Origin: Candidatus Aminicenantota bacterium | GTDB lineage: Bacteria; Acidobacteriota; Aminicenantia; UBA2199 | Assembly: GCA_030612495.1 (NCBI GenBank) | Contig: JAUWNT010000086.1 | Coordinates: forward strand, 1 to 9,383 | Direction of reading: 5' to 3' | Length of the DNA stretch: 9,383 nt | In this document: positions 1 to 5,388 of the stretch, one piece after another | How the letters are laid out: each line of letters begins with the position of its first letter | Position numbering within the stretch: the stretch's first letter is position 1 | Program-made: the position numbers and the translations under genes | The notes under the pieces: generated by a model | Seen by the model: only the letters and a program-made list of their open reading frames with translations | The model's database searches: none | What the model was told of the DNA's origin: nothing

Positions 1-2
1 AA

Positions 3-161
3 GAGCCAGGCTCATTAGGTAAACCGTTAAAGGGGATGTTTAAGGGAATGTATCGTTTTCGTATTGGAGATTTCCGTGTTATCTATACTATCAATGAAAA
101 TGAGAAAGAGATAAACATCATGTACATAGGCCACCGAAATAAAATATATAAACAAAAATGA
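3..161 (+). CDS. RelE/ParE-family toxin, C-terminal part (5' end outside window)
   Basis: This is the C-terminal 52 residues of a type II toxin-antitoxin toxin of the RelE/ParE superfamily, small proteins that cleave ribosome-bound mRNA or poison gyrase. The frame is open from base 3 and ends in TGA at 159-161. The visible part carries the family's typical end: LKGMFKGMYRFRIGDFRVIY, where the GxYRxRxGDxRVIY beta-strand pattern supplies the basic residues, then a hydrophobic strand and the closing YIGHRNKIY, matching the usual GHRxxxY ending. About 35-45 N-terminal residues should lie upstream, probably with an antitoxin gene before them. The stop overlaps ATG at 158-160 (ATGA). RelE-type mRNase versus ParE-type gyrase poison cannot be settled from this half. 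The family call is firm; activity is unknown. Confidence 0.85.
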   Translation, partial: EPGSLGKPLKGMFKGMYRFRIGDFRVIYTINENEKEINIMYIGHRNKIYKQK

Positions 162-318
162 AAGTGTTTTATTTGTCGGTATCAGTGCCTCATTAGAGTC
201 TGTTAACACATATATTTTGAAGCGTGAGGTAAAGAAAATTGTAGAATCACGGGGAGAAGGTTGGTGGGATATCGTATCAGAAAACAGATGGAATGAATTT
301 TCCAAGAAAATTAACTGA
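158..318 (+). pseudogene. Probable frameshifted small gene after the toxin, unrecognised
   Basis: An ATG at 158-160 overlaps the toxin stop as ATGA but reads only 12 codons (starting MKVFYLSV) before TAG at 194-196. A different frame (codon starts at 160, 163 and so on) is open through the same region to TGA at 316-318 with no usable ATG, GTG or early TTG start. Its C-terminal part looks protein-like: SLESVNTYILKREVKKIVES followed by a Trp-rich tail with GEGWWDIV and NRWNEFSKKIN. The simplest reading is one gene coupled to the toxin, broken by a single-base indel between about 163 and 195. I do not recognise the family. I see no slippery heptamer that would make this a programmed shift. Alternatively the frame is open by chance, or the indel is a sequencing error. 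Confidence 0.35.
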
Positions 319-360
319 GTATTTATTATAACCCATTTTCCGCATATTTTTAAGAAAAAA

Positions 361-398
361 GTGTAAAATTGGGGTACAGGTCTTTCATTTTAGCATTA
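361..398. other. GGGGTACAGG-type sequence, possible mobile-element end
   Basis: This is an isolated, relatively G-rich stretch (GTGTAAAATTGGGGTACAGG, then a TCTTTCATTTTAGCATT tail) inside very AT-rich non-coding DNA. It resembles, from memory only, a 'GGGGTCAGGTCTT' sequence seen around REP-associated (Y1/IS200-like) transposase genes in metagenomic genomes. No transposase is present and I see no partner end in the window. The rest of 319-460 holds no gene; it contains a small tandem TTTTGAG duplication at 400-413 and nothing else I can name. Confidence 0.2.
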
Positions 399-462
399 AT
401 TTTGAGTTTTGAGTTAAAAAAGTAAAAATTAAATAGTCGAAATGTCAAAAGACAAACAATTT

Positions 463-513
463 AAAAGCCCAAAACCCCTAAAAAAAGGCAAAAATAATAA
501 AAAAAGCCCAAAA
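463..513. repeat. Direct repeat AAAAGCCCAAAA, two copies
   Basis: Perfect 12-base copies lie at 463-474 and 502-513, with starts 39 bases apart, upstream of the HU promoter. Both sit within the A-tract series. They could be paired sites for a regulator, or simply reflect repeated A-tracts broken by GCCC. No known operator is recognised. Confidence 0.5.
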
Positions 514-520
514 AATCAAA
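463..520. promoter_or_regulatory. Phased A-tracts (predicted curved DNA) upstream of HU promoter
   Basis: A-runs of 3-7 bases are centred near 464.5, 472.5, 483, 492, 502, 512.5 and 519. The central five are spaced 9-10.5 bases, close to one helical turn, and this spacing is the known cause of intrinsic bending. The block ends 8 bases before the -35 box, where an UP element for the RNA polymerase alpha subunit would also lie. HU-family proteins prefer bent DNA, so the site could serve autoregulation; that role is inference. Confidence 0.5.
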
Positions 521-527
521 TTATAGC

Positions 528-556
528 TTGACTTTCGTTTTTCTTTCAAATAAAAT
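528..556 (+). promoter_or_regulatory. Sigma70-type promoter for the HU gene
   Basis: The -35 box TTGACT (528-533) and -10 box TAAAAT (551-556) each differ by one base from consensus and are separated by exactly 17 bases. The expected start of transcription, about 562-564, coincides with the Shine-Dalgarno sequence at 563-568, so the mRNA would have a leader of only about 10 bases. The promoter also rules out the in-frame TTG at 528 as a translation start. Confidence 0.8.
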
Positions 557-562
557 TTTGTC

Positions 563-568
563 GGAGGG
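563..568 (+). promoter_or_regulatory. Shine-Dalgarno GGAGGG setting the HU start
   Basis: GGAGGG lies 4 bases before ATG at 573. It is one of the strongest ribosome binding sites in the window and fixes the HU start at 573, giving the standard 90-residue protein rather than a 105-residue form beginning inside the promoter. Confidence 0.85.
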
Positions 569-572
569 TATA

Positions 573-845
573 ATGAATAAAAATGAACTAGTTAAATCAA
601 TTGCTGACAAAGCAAACCTAAAAATCGCAGATACCGAAAAATTAGTCAATTCTTTTATTGACACAGTATCAAATGAGCTAAAAAGAAAAGGTAAAGTAAC
701 CCTGGTTGGATTTGGAACTTTCGCTGTTTCTCACAGGAAACAAAGAACTGGTGTAAATCCTAAAACCGGAGAAAAACTTACCATTAAAGCAAAAGATGTT
801 CCTGTATTCAAACCAGGAAAAGCTCTAAAAGAAACCGTAAAATAA
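573..845 (+). CDS. hup: HU-family DNA-binding nucleoid protein
   Basis: A 90-residue histone-like protein, exactly the usual HU length, which dimerises, bends DNA and compacts the nucleoid. Residues 1-40 form the helical dimerisation part (MNKNELVKSIADKANLKIAD). Residues 46-65 match the HU/IHF signature, beginning GFGTF and ending RTGVNPKT, with the conserved proline at residue 63 at the tip of the DNA-intercalating beta arm. The C-terminal segment VPVFKPGKALKETV is the canonical HU ending. The protein is closer to HU than to IHF subunits in overall pattern, so a homodimer is likely, though this is inferred. The ATG at 573 is chosen because it follows GGAGGG and the promoter ends at 556. The gene stands alone with its own promoter and a terminator-like hairpin, and converges on the secretion operon. 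A-tract DNA upstream suggests curvature-dependent control. Confidence 0.96.
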   Translation: MNKNELVKSIADKANLKIADTEKLVNSFIDTVSNELKRKGKVTLVGFGTFAVSHRKQRTGVNPKTGEKLTIKAKDVPVFKPGKALKETVK

Positions 846-855
846 GATTTAAATC

Positions 856-892
856 AATATTCCCTTACACTAACCTTTTGGAATATTCTTTT
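856..892 (+). terminator. Terminator-like hairpin after the HU gene
   Basis: AATATTCC (856-863) pairs perfectly with GGAATATT (880-887), an 8-bp stem with a 16-base loop, followed by CTTTT. It starts 11 bases after the HU stop. The stem is AT-rich and the T-run short, so it may be a weak terminator. Confidence 0.5.
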
Positions 893-960
893 AATAGTGT
901 TATAAATTTTTGTAATTTATATTAAACAAATATGAATGATTTTTAAAGGTTGTGTAAGGG
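862..960. repeat. Imperfect 16-bp inverted repeat enclosing a second hairpin
   Basis: CCCTTACACTAACCTTT (862-878) pairs with AAAGGTTGTGTAAGGG (945-960) over 16 base pairs with one bulged base (T871). The 66-base loop contains a perfect AT-only hairpin, TATAAATT (901-908) with AATTTATA (914-921). The left arm overlaps the HU terminator loop and stem, so the two folds compete. The roughly 100-base layout with matching outer ends would fit a MITE-like insertion or a convergent-gene boundary element. No target-site duplication is apparent and no protein is encoded. Confidence 0.55.
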
Positions 961-993
961 GAAAATTGTATCCATACTTCTTATAAGGTATCT

Positions 994-1024
994 AAAAAAA
1001 AACACAAAGTTTAAATACAACTTT
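994..1024 (-). terminator. Terminator-like hairpin after the secretin operon
   Basis: Read on the minus strand, AAAGTT (1024-1019) pairs with AACTTT (1011-1006) around a 7-base loop, followed by GTG and nine consecutive T (1002-994). It begins about 8 bases after the secretin stop. The stem is short and AT-rich, but the T-tract and position fit an intrinsic terminator for the minus-strand operon. Confidence 0.45.
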
Positions 1025-1032
1025 TTCAGCAA

Positions 1033-3126
1033 TTAGTAAACTTCAATTTCAACAGGGGAACTTTCAATAGTAATTTGTTTCCTATCTTTCGAATAAGCAT
1101 TGATACTATTTATTGTAAAAATATATTTACCTTTTTCCGCAAATTTTATTTTAATTTGAGCAAGAATACCTCTTTTCATAGGTTTATCTAAAAAAGAATA
1201 ACCTAAATCAAAAGAATTATTTGAATAATTTTTTAAAACTTTCACATCATCTTTCTTAAAAAAATCTGTTTTTACTTCACCTATTACTGCTTTGCCCCCT
1301 GAAACTGACCCCCCAATTGAAAGTGATGAAATCTCTGAATTAGAATTTATTCTAATTGTAAATAAAGAATCTCTATTAATTACAACTCTTCTTCTGGATG
1401 GAGAGATTATTAATAAATTTACATTATTTCTTCTTGATTCACTTAACTTTGGAGATGATGGCCTTGCAGATGGTTTACTCGAATTTTGAATATTAGTACT
1501 TAAATTTTCCCATATTGGGTCTAAATCACTTCTATCTAAATCTATCTTTCTTATTATTCTTGGAGTTATAGAAAAAATAAGGTCTGTTTGTTTAATTTTT
1601 TTCTCAGAATTTCCAAATAATTTCCCAAGAATTGGAATTTTTGACATAGCAGGAACCCCACTTAAAGAGCCCCTGACTTCATCTCTTATAAATCCACCAA
1701 TTATACTTGTTTCTCCCTCTTTTAATCTAATTACACTCTCCAATTCCCTCTTACCCAGAACAGGAAATGCATTAACATATGCAGAAACAAAGTTCATAGT
1801 TACTTTCATTTTTAATGTCACTTCATTATTCGCATGAATAAAAGGAGTTAATTTCAACTCAATTCCAACATTTTTATAATTATAACTTGTTACAGGTGTA
1901 TTATTAATACCTCCTGCTGCCATAGCTTGCCATTGCGTTTGAGGTATGGGTATTTCATCACCCACCATAAATTTAATCTCCTGGCCATTAATTCCCCTCA
2001 AATTTGGTTTTGCTAAAATTTTATTATTATCATCAGTTTCAAGAAAATTCATCGCTATTGTTGGAATTGTCATAAAGAAGTTCAAATCATTAATTTGATT
2101 TACATTAATTGTTGAATTTATACTCCCCCCTTCACCTTCATTTCCCATTGAAAAATTAAGAGTGTTAAGCCCAAAATCAGACCCGATTTTTCTCAACAAA
2201 TTTCTGTTTATTTCAAGTATTTCAACATCAATCTCAACCTCGCTATTTTCCTTATCAATCTGACCTATAAATCTTTCAATATCTTTCAAAGTCCTATCTG
2301 AAGCTTTAATAATTACAGCATTTAGATTGGGATCATCCTGTGCCATAATCTGCTGATCTCTAAAAACACTTATAACCAGTTTTTTTGCATCCTCTGCTTT
2401 TATATTGGACAAATAAAAAACCTTAATGCCTTTTAAATCAAAATATCTTTTTTTAAATGTAGTATTTGAATATATAAGAATAGAAGAACTATCAACAATT
2501 CTATATCTTGCATTTGAAATCAAACATAATTGATTCAAAAGCTCATAAAACCCGATTTTTTTTATCTCAATTGAATAAACAAAGTCTCTGAAATCCTTAT
2601 CAAAAAGAACATTTATATTATACGATCTACCAAAAATCTTAAATATTTTTGTAATAGGTGTGCTTCTTAAATCCAAACTTATTTTCTCTTCTAAGTTAAT
2701 ATTCAATTTTACAGGAGATTCTATAGTAGATTTGAATGTTTTTTGCTTTCCAACTATTAGAGGGTTCAAATAAGAGTCAAATTCATATTTCAATTTTTTA
2801 TTATTTGGGAACAGATTTAAAGCAATTTTATATTGCTCAATCGCCTTATCCTTCTTATCTCTTTCTTTAAAATTTCGTGCAAGAGAAAGATGATAATAAT
2901 AGCTATTTAATTTTGCCCTAAACAGTAGTGTTTTAATCTCCATACTTTTGGGATATTTTACTGCCAATTCTTTACAATACTCAAGCCTTTTATCATAATC
3001 TCCAATTCTATTTAAATCAGAGATTCCTTTTACTTTCTTAGCATTATAAGCACAACTATTTAATAAAATAATTAATGTAAAACTCAATATAATAGACATA
3101 ATTATATAAAATTTATTTTTAACCAT
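1033..3126 (-). CDS. gspD: Lipoprotein secretin with TPR-like N-terminus and C-terminal cohesin-like domain
   Basis: A 697-residue outer-membrane secretin, the oligomeric gated channel of type II secretion and type IV pilus machines. Residues 1-25 are a lipoprotein signal with lipobox LLNSC (Cys25). Residues 36-118 are helical and TPR-like (DKAIEQYKIALNLFPNN). An STN/N0-type domain spans about 147-217, an N1-type domain about 230-292 (FYLSNIKAEDAKKL, ASDRTLKDIERFIGQID), and the secretin core about 295-525, with LAKPNLRGINGQEIKFMVGD, GIELKLTP, LKEGETSIIGGF, VPAMSKIPILGKLFGN and TDLIFSITPRI. A Ser/Pro/Arg-rich linker (about 541-580) leads to a beta-rich cohesin-like domain (about 570-697) containing GILAQIKIKF. 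Start ATG 3126 has GGGAG 6 bases upstream (3133-3137) and overlaps the preceding gene by 8 bases. It is last in the operon. The secretin call is firm, the cohesin call fairly so; type II versus pilus use is undecided. Confidence 0.93.
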   Translation of the reverse strand: MVKNKFYIIMSIILSFTLIILLNSCAYNAKKVKGISDLNRIGDYDKRLEYCKELAVKYPKSMEIKTLLFRAKLNSYYYHLSLARNFKERDKKDKAIEQYKIALNLFPNNKKLKYEFDSYLNPLIVGKQKTFKSTIESPVKLNINLEEKISLDLRSTPITKIFKIFGRSYNINVLFDKDFRDFVYSIEIKKIGFYELLNQLCLISNARYRIVDSSSILIYSNTTFKKRYFDLKGIKVFYLSNIKAEDAKKLVISVFRDQQIMAQDDPNLNAVIIKASDRTLKDIERFIGQIDKENSEVEIDVEILEINRNLLRKIGSDFGLNTLNFSMGNEGEGGSINSTINVNQINDLNFFMTIPTIAMNFLETDDNNKILAKPNLRGINGQEIKFMVGDEIPIPQTQWQAMAAGGINNTPVTSYNYKNVGIELKLTPFIHANNEVTLKMKVTMNFVSAYVNAFPVLGKRELESVIRLKEGETSIIGGFIRDEVRGSLSGVPAMSKIPILGKLFGNSEKKIKQTDLIFSITPRIIRKIDLDRSDLDPIWENLSTNIQNSSKPSARPSSPKLSESRRNNVNLLIISPSRRRVVINRDSLFTIRINSNSEISSLSIGGSVSGGKAVIGEVKTDFFKKDDVKVLKNYSNNSFDLGYSFLDKPMKRGILAQIKIKFAEKGKYIFTINSINAYSKDRKQITIESSPVEIEVY

Positions 3127-3559
3127 TTTTTGCTCCCTTCAATAAAATCTTAAATTCTATAGACTCAACCTCAATCAAAAGCATTTTTTTATTTATATTA
3201 ATAATTTTAATTTTCTCCAATACTACATCCCCATTCTTAACAACATAAAACTCTCCATTTACACTCATAAGAGCATAAATTTGATTTTTTTTAAATACAT
3301 AACCCTCAAAAAACACACTATCCCGGATCTCATTCTCCAGATTTTTCTTTATTTCTTCCTTTTTAGCTTGAATTTTGGGTTTAACCTGCAATTTTTGATA
3401 GACATTTTCTACTTTTGATTTATCAGGAAAGAAAATATTTCTTTTTACACAAAAAACAGGATTTTTCTTTTTTAATTTAGATGTTTTTATTATTTCTCCA
3501 TTTAGAAAATTAAAAAAACTTAAAACAATAATAATTAAGAGAACAGGCTTACCTGACAA
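3119..3559 (-). CDS. Small inner-membrane connector protein, PilP/GspC-like
   Basis: A 146-residue protein with one N-terminal hydrophobic segment (about residues 4-19; membrane anchor or uncleaved signal, no lipobox Cys), a basic, probably disordered periplasmic stretch (about 23-78), and a compact beta-rich domain at about 83-141. The last has FFEGYVFKKNQIYALMSVNG, then FYVVKNGDVV and repeated I/L strands, the layout of the PilP and GspC homology-region domains that dock on the N-terminal domains of the secretin. Position directly between a PilO-like gene and the secretin, overlapping the secretin by 8 bases, supports this role. It overlaps the pilO-like gene by 11 bases and uses a TTG start. 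Assignment rests on layout and context more than on conserved residues; GspC and PilP cannot be separated here. Confidence 0.65.
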   Translation of the reverse strand: MSGKPVLLIIIVLSFFNFLNGEIIKTSKLKKKNPVFCVKRNIFFPDKSKVENVYQKLQVKPKIQAKKEEIKKNLENEIRDSVFFEGYVFKKNQIYALMSVNGEFYVVKNGDVVLEKIKIININKKMLLIEVESIEFKILLKGAKNG

Positions 3560-4067
3560 AATAGCCCTCCATAGAAAATTTTCCCATTATATTCGACTTT
3601 ATTTTTTTTAATCGAATATTCTTAAAAAAGACCATCTCTTCTTTTTTTGCAATCTCAAAAATAAATTTTTTTAAATTTTCATAGGATCCTGTTAAATCAA
3701 AACCCATTGATATTTCAACCTTTCCTTTAAATAAGCTTTTTATTCTATATTCAAATCTAAATGAGTTTAAATCATTGTTTCTAAAAAAGCTTTTTAGTTC
3801 ATTTTTGAAATCAGAAAATTTACTGAATTTTATTAAATGCTTTTTTTCAAATTTAGAATAAGTATCATCTATATTTTCCCATTCTTTAAAAGATTTCCTC
3901 AATTTTAAAAATTTTGCTTCACTATTTTTTATATCTTCAGATCTTGATTTAAATTTTTTTATTGAAATCTTTTCAATAGAGTAATATGTTAAGGAAAAAA
4001 GGAAAAATAACAAGCTTATACAAAAAATGCCCGCTAAAATGTAAGTTAAACTATTAATTTTTTTCAT
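3549..4067 (-). CDS. pilO: PilO/GspM-like inner-membrane alignment protein
   Basis: A 172-residue bitopic membrane protein: short cytoplasmic N-terminus, one membrane segment (about residues 8-30, IL/F-rich), a charged helical coiled-coil-like region (about 31-75), and a periplasmic alpha/beta domain (about 80-172) fitting the ferredoxin-like fold of PilO and GspM (KVEISMGFDLTGSYENLKKF and a C-terminal strand IMGKFSMEGYFV). PilO pairs with PilN in the periplasm and links the inner-membrane platform to PilP and the secretin. It overlaps the pilN-like gene by 14 bases, and its ATG at 4067 has no clear Shine-Dalgarno, so translation is probably coupled to that gene. Sequence conservation in this family is weak; topology, size and gene order carry the call. 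Confidence 0.75.
   Translation of the reverse strand: MKKINSLTYILAGIFCISLLFFLFSLTYYSIEKISIKKFKSRSEDIKNSEAKFLKLRKSFKEWENIDDTYSKFEKKHLIKFSKFSDFKNELKSFFRNNDLNSFRFEYRIKSLFKGKVEISMGFDLTGSYENLKKFIFEIAKKEEMVFFKNIRLKKIKSNIMGKFSMEGYFVR
3565..3570 (-). promoter_or_regulatory. Shine-Dalgarno GGAGGG supporting a TTG start
   Basis: On the minus strand GGAGGG (3570-3565) lies 5 bases before TTG at 3559-3557. No in-frame ATG sits nearby; the ATG just upstream (MEGYFVR) belongs to the frame of the preceding gene. The strong site inside the end of the pilO-like gene makes TTG the best start. Confidence 0.75.
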
Positions 4068-4596
4068 CTTTTATTTTCAAAGTTAAATTAGCTCTGTAAG
4101 TTCCATCTATCTCTTTTTCATCTTTTATATTTAAATTATACATAGAAAATCGTTTAAAAACATCAATTGATTTTGAAAAAGGGTGTGCAACAATAGTCAT
4201 TTGAACAATTGATTTAGAATCATTGCTTATATTAATCTCATTTATAGAAACACCTTCTGGCAATAAATCCTCTAAAACATTTAGTTTGTTTAAAAAAGAA
4301 AAACTTTTTTTTGATATTAATAAATTTGAAAAAACCACCTGCTTGTTCCATTTGCTTCTTATCTCATTTATTTTTCTATTATATTCCTCTGATTTATTTG
4401 AAATGTCATCTAATCTTGATTTGAACTGCCTCAATTCTGTTAGATCTTTTTGCCTTTTTTTAGTATTATGTGATAAATTTTTAATTCCAAATACAAAAAA
4501 CAAAATCGATATAATAACAACTCCTACAGAAAAAAGGGTGAATTTGAAAGAATCAATTTTTTTGTTTTTTGCAATATTATATCTAATTTTTTTCAT
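4054..4596 (-). CDS. pilN: PilN/GspL-C-like inner-membrane alignment protein
   Basis: A 180-residue bitopic protein. Residues 1-17 are a basic cytoplasmic tail (MKKIRYNIAKNKKI), 18-40 the membrane segment, about 44-90 a charged coiled coil, and about 97-177 a periplasmic ferredoxin-like domain containing VLEDLLPEGVSINEINIS, the LPxGVxxxxI pattern typical of PilN. PilN proteins bind PilM through an INLLP-like motif in the cytoplasmic tail; here only YNIAK is seen at that place, a divergent form that pairs with a divergent PilM. The ATG at 4596 follows the previous stop by 3 bases with no Shine-Dalgarno, so expression likely depends on coupling. The downstream pilO-like gene overlaps its last codons. 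Confidence 0.8.
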   Translation of the reverse strand: MKKIRYNIAKNKKIDSFKFTLFSVGVVIISILFFVFGIKNLSHNTKKRQKDLTELRQFKSRLDDISNKSEEYNRKINEIRSKWNKQVVFSNLLISKKSFSFLNKLNVLEDLLPEGVSINEINISNDSKSIVQMTIVAHPFSKSIDVFKRFSMYNLNIKDEKEIDGTYRANLTLKIKDEKN

Positions 4597-4599
4597 TTT

Positions 4600-5388
4600 T
4601 TATATTGGTAAAAATAAATTATCCTTATTACTAATATTTATTTCTTTTATATTCTCAGTTGATAATTCGCCCCGAATCTGGCTCGAATCAACATCACTAT
4701 CATCTAAAACAATTGAATATGAGTAAAGCTCTTTTGAATGATTTTCTCTGACAAAATGTATTGTTTTCAAAATTTCTCTAATCAAATCACTAGCCTTTTC
4801 TATTTCAAACTTTCTAATATAAAATGGAATTGAATTACTTTGAAAAAGAAGAACTGCCAGTTTACCATCTATTTCAATAAAAAAATCTGGTGATATTTTC
4901 CTTTTAGAAAGATTATTAAAAATCTCCATAGTCGAATTCCCAATATATATAAGCCTAATATTATTTTTCTCAAATAAATTTTCTATTTCATCTTTAAAAC
5001 TCTTTTTAAAAAGAATAGATAATACCCTTTTTTTATTCAATCTGAAATAATCATGTTTATACTGATCAATATTCTCAGGGAAAACCTTGCTCAATCTCCA
5101 TTCGATAATATCTCTCCTTCGAATTTCATTAATGGGGATTTTGTCAAATTCAAAAATGTTAAAAATAAAATTTCTGGAATTCAAAACAATTCCGGTTTCA
5201 ACTCCTGATAATTCTCTCTTAATATCCAGAAAATCATAACCATTTAAATCTAAAATACTTAAATTTTCAACTCTTTTTGTTCTTTTTAAATTTCCCTCTA
5301 TGATTTTAAAAATATCAATGTTACTCTCACCCGCATAAATATATTGAAAAGGCTTTTTAAAACCTAAATAAAATTCAGCTATACCCAT
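4600..5388 (-). CDS. pilM: Short divergent PilM/GspL-like cytoplasmic protein
   Basis: A 262-residue protein without signal peptide or membrane segment, placed between gspE and a pilN-like gene, where PilM (or the cytoplasmic half of GspL) belongs. These are actin-like proteins that connect the assembly ATPase to PilN. Supporting sequence is limited: an N-terminal beta-rich part (residues about 1-85), a stretch IIEWRLSKVFPENIDQYKHD (94-113) resembling the PilM/GspL 'helix then P-E, then DY' region, and two later strands, SPDFFIEIDGKLAVLLF and SYSIVLDD, alternating with helices. Typical PilM is about 350 residues, so roughly a quarter is missing. I cannot see clear actin-type phosphate-binding glycine motifs. 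It overlaps gspE by 10 bases (ATG 5388). The name rests on context plus this partial resemblance. Confidence 0.6.
   Translation of the reverse strand: MGIAEFYLGFKKPFQYIYAGESNIDIFKIIEGNLKRTKRVENLSILDLNGYDFLDIKRELSGVETGIVLNSRNFIFNIFEFDKIPINEIRRRDIIEWRLSKVFPENIDQYKHDYFRLNKKRVLSILFKKSFKDEIENLFEKNNIRLIYIGNSTMEIFNNLSKRKISPDFFIEIDGKLAVLLFQSNSIPFYIRKFEIEKASDLIREILKTIHFVRENHSKELYSYSIVLDDSDVDSSQIRGELSTENIKEINISNKDNLFLPI

Noticed and set aside
158..196. Programmed -1 frameshift after the toxin
   Set aside because: No X-XXY-YYZ slippery heptamer in the correct phase and no obvious downstream stimulatory stem. A plain indel is simpler.
27..305. Minus-strand open frame of 92 codons opposite the toxin and the frameshifted remnant
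   Set aside because: Composition is low-complexity and unlike a known family. It lies wholly opposite the clearly real toxin end and the protein-like remnant frame.
528..572. Upstream TTG start giving a 105-residue HU
   Set aside because: The extension contains the -35 and -10 boxes of the promoter, while ATG at 573 has GGAGGG and yields the standard 90-residue protein.
569..574. TATAAT overlapping the HU start codon as an alternative -10 box
   Set aside because: A transcript from it would begin after the start codon, and no -35 box lies 16-18 bases upstream. The TTGACT/TAAAAT pair is far better.
977..996. Hairpin ATACTT/AGGTAT as a terminator
   Set aside because: The stem is only 6 bp with a wobble pair. 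On the plus strand it is followed by A rather than T, and on the minus strand the T-run precedes it, so it has the wrong polarity for either gene.
4223..4726. Plus-strand open frame of 167 codons opposite the pilN-like and pilM-like genes
   Set aside because: Hydrophobic Leu/Phe/Ser-rich translation is the expected mirror of Lys/Glu/Asn-rich genes on the other strand. No ribosome site, and it overlaps two genes with family support.
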